Part shown: one piece after another, positions 60,461-64,000 of the stretch
Numbering within the stretch: position 1 is the stretch's first letter
Layout of the letters: each line of letters starts with the position of its first letter
Assembly: GCA_015655075.1 (NCBI GenBank)
Contig: JAATFT010000007.1
Span: 62,001-126,000 of the forward strand
Reading direction: 5' to 3'
DNA length: 64,000 nt
Origin: Clostridiales bacterium
GTDB lineage: Bacteria; Bacillota; Clostridia; Lachnospirales; Lachnospiraceae
Position numbers and translations under genes: made by a program
The notes under the pieces: generated by a model
Told to the model about the DNA's origin: nothing
What the model saw: the letters and a program-made list of their open reading frames with translations, nothing else
Databases searched by the model: none

Positions 60461-61243
60461 TTAATTTAAAACTAAATTATCATCTAATTCCGTGACGGCA
60501 TTTCCGGTAAAAGTAATAACAATATCATCAAAAAGATTATTCTGGACAATCTCAAGCTGTCCCACTTTAATTAATTCCAGTACTCCTAAAAAAGTAACTA
60601 TGACATTCATTTTACCGGACTGCTTCTCCAGTAATCCGCGGAAACGAAAGGTTCTATGTAAAAGTCCGTATCTTTGAATTGTTTGTATTTTTTCCGACAG
60701 ATTTACTTCTTCCTTTTCTATCTTTCCAAACTTACTGCGGATAGGATCTATTTTATCAACCTGTTTTTTCACTACCGATTCAAATATTCTATGCAGTTTA
60801 GCTAAGGTCAGATCGGACAATAAGCTGTCCGTATCAATTTTTTCCTTATAATCCGCTATTTCCCTCGGTATGGATGATTCTCTGTACATTATTTTGGCAG
60901 CGTCCAGTTCCCTGTCCTTTAAATCCATTGAAATATACTTATACATCTTATATTCCAATAAACGTTCTACTAATTCCTGCCTTGGATCCTGTTCTTCTTC
61001 CTCTTTCTTCTCATCCTTAGGCAGGAGCATCTTGGATTTAATATTAATTAAAGTGGCCGCCATAACCAGGAATTCACTCATTACATCAAGATCCTTTTTC
61101 TTAATTTGACGGATATATTCCATATATTGTTCGGTTATTTCAACAATAGGTATGTCATTTATATTTACTTTATTTTTATCAATCAGATGAAGCAGAAGAT
61201 CTAACGGTCCTTCAAAAGCTTCTAATTTAACGGATATACCCAT
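60461..61243 (-). CDS. scpA: Segregation and condensation protein A
   Basis: 260-residue kleisin subunit of the Smc-ScpA-ScpB complex. It starts MGISVKLEAFEGPLDLLLHL, with the typical FEGPLDLLLHLI and EFLVMAATLINIKSKMLLP blocks, and the C-terminal winged helix FLGVLELIKVGQLEIVQNN. AAGGGAAGGA precedes the ATG. scpB follows. Confidence 0.97.
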   Translation of the reverse strand: MGISVKLEAFEGPLDLLLHLIDKNKVNINDIPIVEITEQYMEYIRQIKKKDLDVMSEFLVMAATLINIKSKMLLPKDEKKEEEEQDPRQELVERLLEYKMYKYISMDLKDRELDAAKIMYRESSIPREIADYKEKIDTDSLLSDLTLAKLHRIFESVVKKQVDKIDPIRSKFGKIEKEEVNLSEKIQTIQRYGLLHRTFRFRGLLEKQSGKMNVIVTFLGVLELIKVGQLEIVQNNLFDDIVITFTGNAVTELDDNLVLN

Positions 61244-61289
61244 AGCTTGTCCTTCCCTTTTTCTCCACTATACACCAATATACAGATAT

Positions 61290-61892
61290 TTATAAAAACT
61301 GTATCATTATACGTGTACTGAAGCTGGTTATTAATTGAAACATGATGGACAGTATCAGAATTATTTTAATGAAATAATCATTTTTGATAATTAAAAAGTA
61401 TTTCGCCGGCGATTTTCCCGCAATACACAGGCCCATATCAAAAGTGGATATGGGAAATAAATTGACAATAAACATGCTGATGCTTATTAAGGCAATATGC
61501 GCCAAAATAAATTGGAATATTAATTCAAAGCTATTGATAGTTGAGGAATAATTCAAGTTGGAATTAATACCGATTACAAAACGCATGAAAGCCGTACTGG
61601 CTATAAATATAATCAATAAACTTAACAGTCCGGTAATACCAAGAATAAGATTTGTCTTTTTATCCTTAATCCGGTACATATATGGCTTTGAAAACCCGGC
61701 CTGATTGGTAATACATAAGATAATTCCGACAGGGTCAATATAATGATGTAGTTTATATATATTATGTTTACGATTGGGGTCCTGATTCGGGTTTAGTCTA
61801 TTATAAATATAAGCCTTAGGAAATTCATGCAGAATCATTACAATTCCGCCTGCTATAAAAGCAGCAAACAGTCTTATAAGCTGTATTTTCAT
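61290..61892 (-). CDS. Degenerate M50/site-2-protease-like membrane protein
   Basis: 200 residues with five hydrophobic segments. It keeps the frame of the small site-2 protease often found beside scpA: a helix with LHEFPKAYIYNRLNP, then HYIDPVGIILC, GFSKPYMYR, and NLFPISTFDMGL. But the zinc motif HExxH reads HEFPK, and the NxxPxPxLDG motif reads NLFPISTFDMG. So the metal site lacks the second His and part of the third motif. It is probably inactive as a protease, or acts differently. It ends 46 bases upstream of the scpA start. Confidence 0.75.
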   Translation of the reverse strand: MKIQLIRLFAAFIAGGIVMILHEFPKAYIYNRLNPNQDPNRKHNIYKLHHYIDPVGIILCITNQAGFSKPYMYRIKDKKTNLILGITGLLSLLIIFIASTAFMRFVIGINSNLNYSSTINSFELIFQFILAHIALISISMFIVNLFPISTFDMGLCIAGKSPAKYFLIIKNDYFIKIILILSIMFQLITSFSTRIMIQFL

Positions 61893-61986
61893 ACTGGCAC
61901 CTCGGGTTATACTATTCTTTCTATTTTTCTCTATTTTCTTAATAAAGTGCTATTTTCATAAACTTTCCAAAAATGCCGACGTCCTA

Positions 61987-62856
61987 TCAAGAATCACTTT
62001 TATTAAGGGTTACTACCATTAATTCCGGCCGGTTGTTAATCCGCAGCTTTATTGTATGCAAGCCCAGACCTCTGGATACTAACATTATTTTTTCGTTTTC
62101 TTCAAACCTTCCTGCATCATACTTAGGCATAAATTTATATTGTGGCGATATTATGCCTCCTAAGCCGGGCAGCCTTATAATACCTCCATGAAGATGCCCG
62201 GATACAATCAAATCAGCGCCCCACTCTGTATAAAATTTAAAATACATCGGATTATGTGCAATCAATATATTATAACATTTATTTTCCGGAATTCCTACTA
62301 AATTTTGAATATAATACCCTGTCATTTCAGGCCGTTTTATTTTTTTATAATAATCCATTTCGATTGATAACCCGGTTATGACAATGCTTTCGCCTTCTTT
62401 TGATATACTCTCATGTTCGTTTTCTAAAAACCTAACCCCCATATTTCCCAGATTATACCGGTATTTTTCATAACCTTTATGAAGAAGCGTAGCATTAGCC
62501 CGCAGACGCTGTTCGTGATTTCCCAAACCATAATAAATGGGATATCTGGCAGACAAATCCGATAACAGATTAAAAGGAGCTTCTAATTTATCCGGCTTAT
62601 TGCTTACCATCATATCTCCTGCCACCAGAATATAATCAGGATTAATTTTATTAATTGTCGCAATTAATTTTCCATTATCTTTTCCGTATTTATTGTTATG
62701 AAGGTCGGCCAGTATAACCAGCCTGGCTCCGTCAAATGCTTTTGGAATACGTTTTGAACCAATGTTGTAGTAGGTAATTTCAAGGTTCTGATTTTCATAA
62801 CACGCATATATTATGAATAACAGTAAAATTACTCCGGTGAATAAAGTACTATCCAT
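61987..62856 (-). CDS. Membrane-anchored metallophosphoesterase
   Basis: 289 residues. A short N-terminal helix (about 4-18, LFTGVILLLFIIYACY), then calcineurin-like motifs LVILADLHNNKYG (DxH), VAGDMM (GD), YGLGNHEQRL (GNHE), LIAHNPMYF (H) and VSGHLHGGIIR (GHxH). Similar YkuE/YaeI-type enzymes act on nucleotides or lipid-A-like esters at the membrane; the substrate here is unknown. GGGAGG is close to the ATG. It stands between the M50-like gene and a terminator. Confidence 0.9.
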   Translation of the reverse strand: MDSTLFTGVILLLFIIYACYENQNLEITYYNIGSKRIPKAFDGARLVILADLHNNKYGKDNGKLIATINKINPDYILVAGDMMVSNKPDKLEAPFNLLSDLSARYPIYYGLGNHEQRLRANATLLHKGYEKYRYNLGNMGVRFLENEHESISKEGESIVITGLSIEMDYYKKIKRPEMTGYYIQNLVGIPENKCYNILIAHNPMYFKFYTEWGADLIVSGHLHGGIIRLPGLGGIISPQYKFMPKYDAGRFEENEKIMLVSRGLGLHTIKLRINNRPELMVVTLNKSDS

Positions 62857-62917
62857 ATTACCTCCCTTTATATTCTTTCAGCATTATATGATACAATAAC
62901 CAATAATTAACAAAATC

Positions 62918-62960
62918 ACAGGAAAAGTCTGTTATTTATTATAACACAGACTTTCCCTGT
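62918..62960 (-). terminator. Terminator between the DacF-like and metallophosphoesterase genes
   Basis: ACAGGAAAAGTCTG (from 62918) pairs with CAGACTTTCCCTGT (to 62960), with one mismatch. It lies downstream of the DacF-like gene, and GATTTTGTT follows on the minus strand. Confidence 0.7.
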
Positions 62961-62989
62961 GGTCTATAGCCAGTGTACTGACACGCTGA

Positions 62990-63133
62990 TATATTTGGTA
63001 CTGACTTGTTGATTTTTGATATTACTGCGTTGCAATTTTGAGAACGTAGCACCATTACGCACCCAAAATAGAGCCTTGTCTCCCACAAAGTGGAACGCCC
63101 AGCCCGGCACAGGCATTTTCAAACACGCTCTAG
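62990..63133 (-). mobile_element. MITE-like dispersed repeat family B, copy 2
   Basis: Read on the minus strand from 63133: CTAGAGCGTGTTTGAAAATG, then GTGCCGGG, GTTCCACTTTGTGGGAG, ATTTTGGG, GCGTAATGG, CAAAATTG, AACGCAG. It matches copy 1 closely over the first 110 bases; the far end (62990-63020) has diverged and lacks the second inverted repeat. It lies between the DacF-like gene stop and its terminator. Confidence 0.7.
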
Positions 63134-63156
63134 TAAAATACATATAATTTTTTTCA

Positions 63157-64000
63157 TTATAAAAGCAGCTTCTCTAACGCCTGCAAAAAATAATCTTTAT
63201 ATTTGGCTTTTTCTATGTTTTCGATAGCGACGACATCCAGTGTGCCAATTTTATTTCCACCTAATTTATATGTAATTTCCCCCACCTTGTCATTTTCCTT
63301 TATAGGTGCCGTTACATTTTCATAAATCGCAATTTCCTTCGTTATGTCTTCTGAATTGACATCCTTAAGGCAAAGGTATGAAAATTTATCGTTAACCCTG
63401 TAGTTTACTGCATTTTTAACACCTTTTTTCACCGGTATGGGGACTACCTGCAAATCCTCATTGGCATCCGTATAAATACTGCAGTTTGCAAAGCCATAAT
63501 CCAGCAGTCTGGAGGCTTCCGCAAAACGGACCTTTGTATCCGGTGCCGCCATAATTACGGCTATTAAGTCCATGTCTTCCCTTTTGGCAGTTGCGGACAG
63601 ACAATATTTTGCCAGGCTGGTCGACCCTGTTTTCAGTCCCGTGATACCGTTATAATGTTTTATCAATTTATTGGTGTTGGTTAACCCAAATTCACTCTGC
63701 CCTTTTCTGGTGGTATGAATGATAGTATCCATCCATACTGTGGAGTAAGTACTGATTTCCGGGTGTTTTGTAATCAGTTCACGGGACATTAATGCCACGT
63801 CATATGCAGTGGAATAATGATTATCCACATCCAATCCGCAGCAATTGACAAAATTGGTATTTAGCATTCCTAATTCCTTTGCCCTTGCATTCATACGGGC
63901 AACAAATTCTTCCTCCGATCCCGCTATTAATTCTGCCATGGCAACGGAAGCATCATTTGCACTGGCAATACTGATGCATTTAATCATAGTTTCCACTGTC
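63157..64000 (-). CDS. D-alanyl-D-alanine carboxypeptidase (DacF-like), start beyond window
   Basis: Partial: the reading frame is still open at the window edge, so the N-terminus including the SxxK motif is not visible. The SxN motif IASANDASVAMAEL and KTG motif GLKTGSTSLAKYC are intact, and the C-terminal PBP5-like domain follows (KEIAIYENVTAPIKENDK). It is a second low-molecular-weight penicillin-binding protein besides the one at 23993-25276. A repeat B copy and a terminator lie downstream. Confidence 0.92.
   Translation of the reverse strand, partial: TVETMIKCISIASANDASVAMAELIAGSEEEFVARMNARAKELGMLNTNFVNCCGLDVDNHYSTAYDVALMSRELITKHPEISTYSTVWMDTIIHTTRKGQSEFGLTNTNKLIKHYNGITGLKTGSTSLAKYCLSATAKREDMDLIAVIMAAPDTKVRFAEASRLLDYGFANCSIYTDANEDLQVVPIPVKKGVKNAVNYRVNDKFSYLCLKDVNSEDITKEIAIYENVTAPIKENDKVGEITYKLGGNKIGTLDVVAIENIEKAKYKDYFLQALEKLLL

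Overview
The window looks like chromosomal DNA of a spore-forming, low-GC Clostridia, most probably a Lachnospiraceae relative. The reasons are spore germination genes (gerA and a gerB-gerC fusion), a Prp protease gene between rplU and rpmA, an L27 with a cleavable N-terminal extension, a THF riboswitch before folT, a Gram-positive type IV pilus cluster without PilQ, and radical-SAM/corrinoid/2-hydroxyacyl-CoA style anaerobic enzymes. I found no rRNA, tRNA, prophage, CRISPR array or transposase. Most genes lie on the minus strand.

Layout. 1-4.9 kb holds a translation and ribosome-assembly block read leftward: rplU-prp-rpmA with its own promoter and terminator, then obg-yhbY-nadD-yqeK-rsfS. 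5-13 kb holds an AlaX-type tRNA editing protein, a VWA lipoprotein, ybaK, an RNase G/E-type gene and the paired radical SAM genes that usually sit beside it. 13.2-17.5 kb holds folT under a THF riboswitch, tyrS and three uncharacterised genes. 17.7-25.3 kb holds a SWIM/SNF2 helicase, a fused corrinoid-activator-like protein and a DacF-type carboxypeptidase. 25.5-40.3 kb is a 13-gene minus-strand type IV pilus cluster. It begins with an unusual CheY-linker protein and an unknown protein, followed by pilB, pilT, pilC, pilin, pilD, pilM, pilN, pilO and three large or minor pilins. 40.9-45.1 kb is a plus-strand vanG-vanXY-vanT operon for D-Ala-D-Ser precursors without local vanRS. 45.1-49.4 kb is a giant acyl-CoA dehydratase activase. 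49.6-52.4 kb is a mosaic: a BlaI/M56 pair with an N-terminally truncated M56 protein, set between a decayed ogg fragment and an intact ogg. 52.4-55.6 kb holds a small P-loop kinase-like protein, the AmmeMemoRadiSam pair and a DUF1328 microprotein. 55.7-59.5 kb is the germinant receptor. 59.9-61.9 kb is scpA-scpB with a degenerate site-2-protease-like gene. A membrane metallophosphoesterase and a DacF-like gene cut by the window edge close the window.

Two families of dispersed non-coding repeats run through the intergenic spaces. Family A is a structured element of about 85-100 bp (copies or parts near 430, 40392, 49561 and 59653). Family B is a MITE-like element of about 165 bp with CTAG-ended inverted repeats (10108, 62990, and a fragment at 45065). 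One family B end supplies the stop codon of a gene. The strongest leads are the two repeat families, the CheY-linker protein heading the pilus cluster, the three-domain corrinoid-activator fusion, the GerB-GerC fusion, the ogg remnant beside a truncated blaR1-like gene, and the AmmeMemoRadiSam pair, whose biological role is still unknown. All names rest on reading translated sequence by eye; no database search was run.
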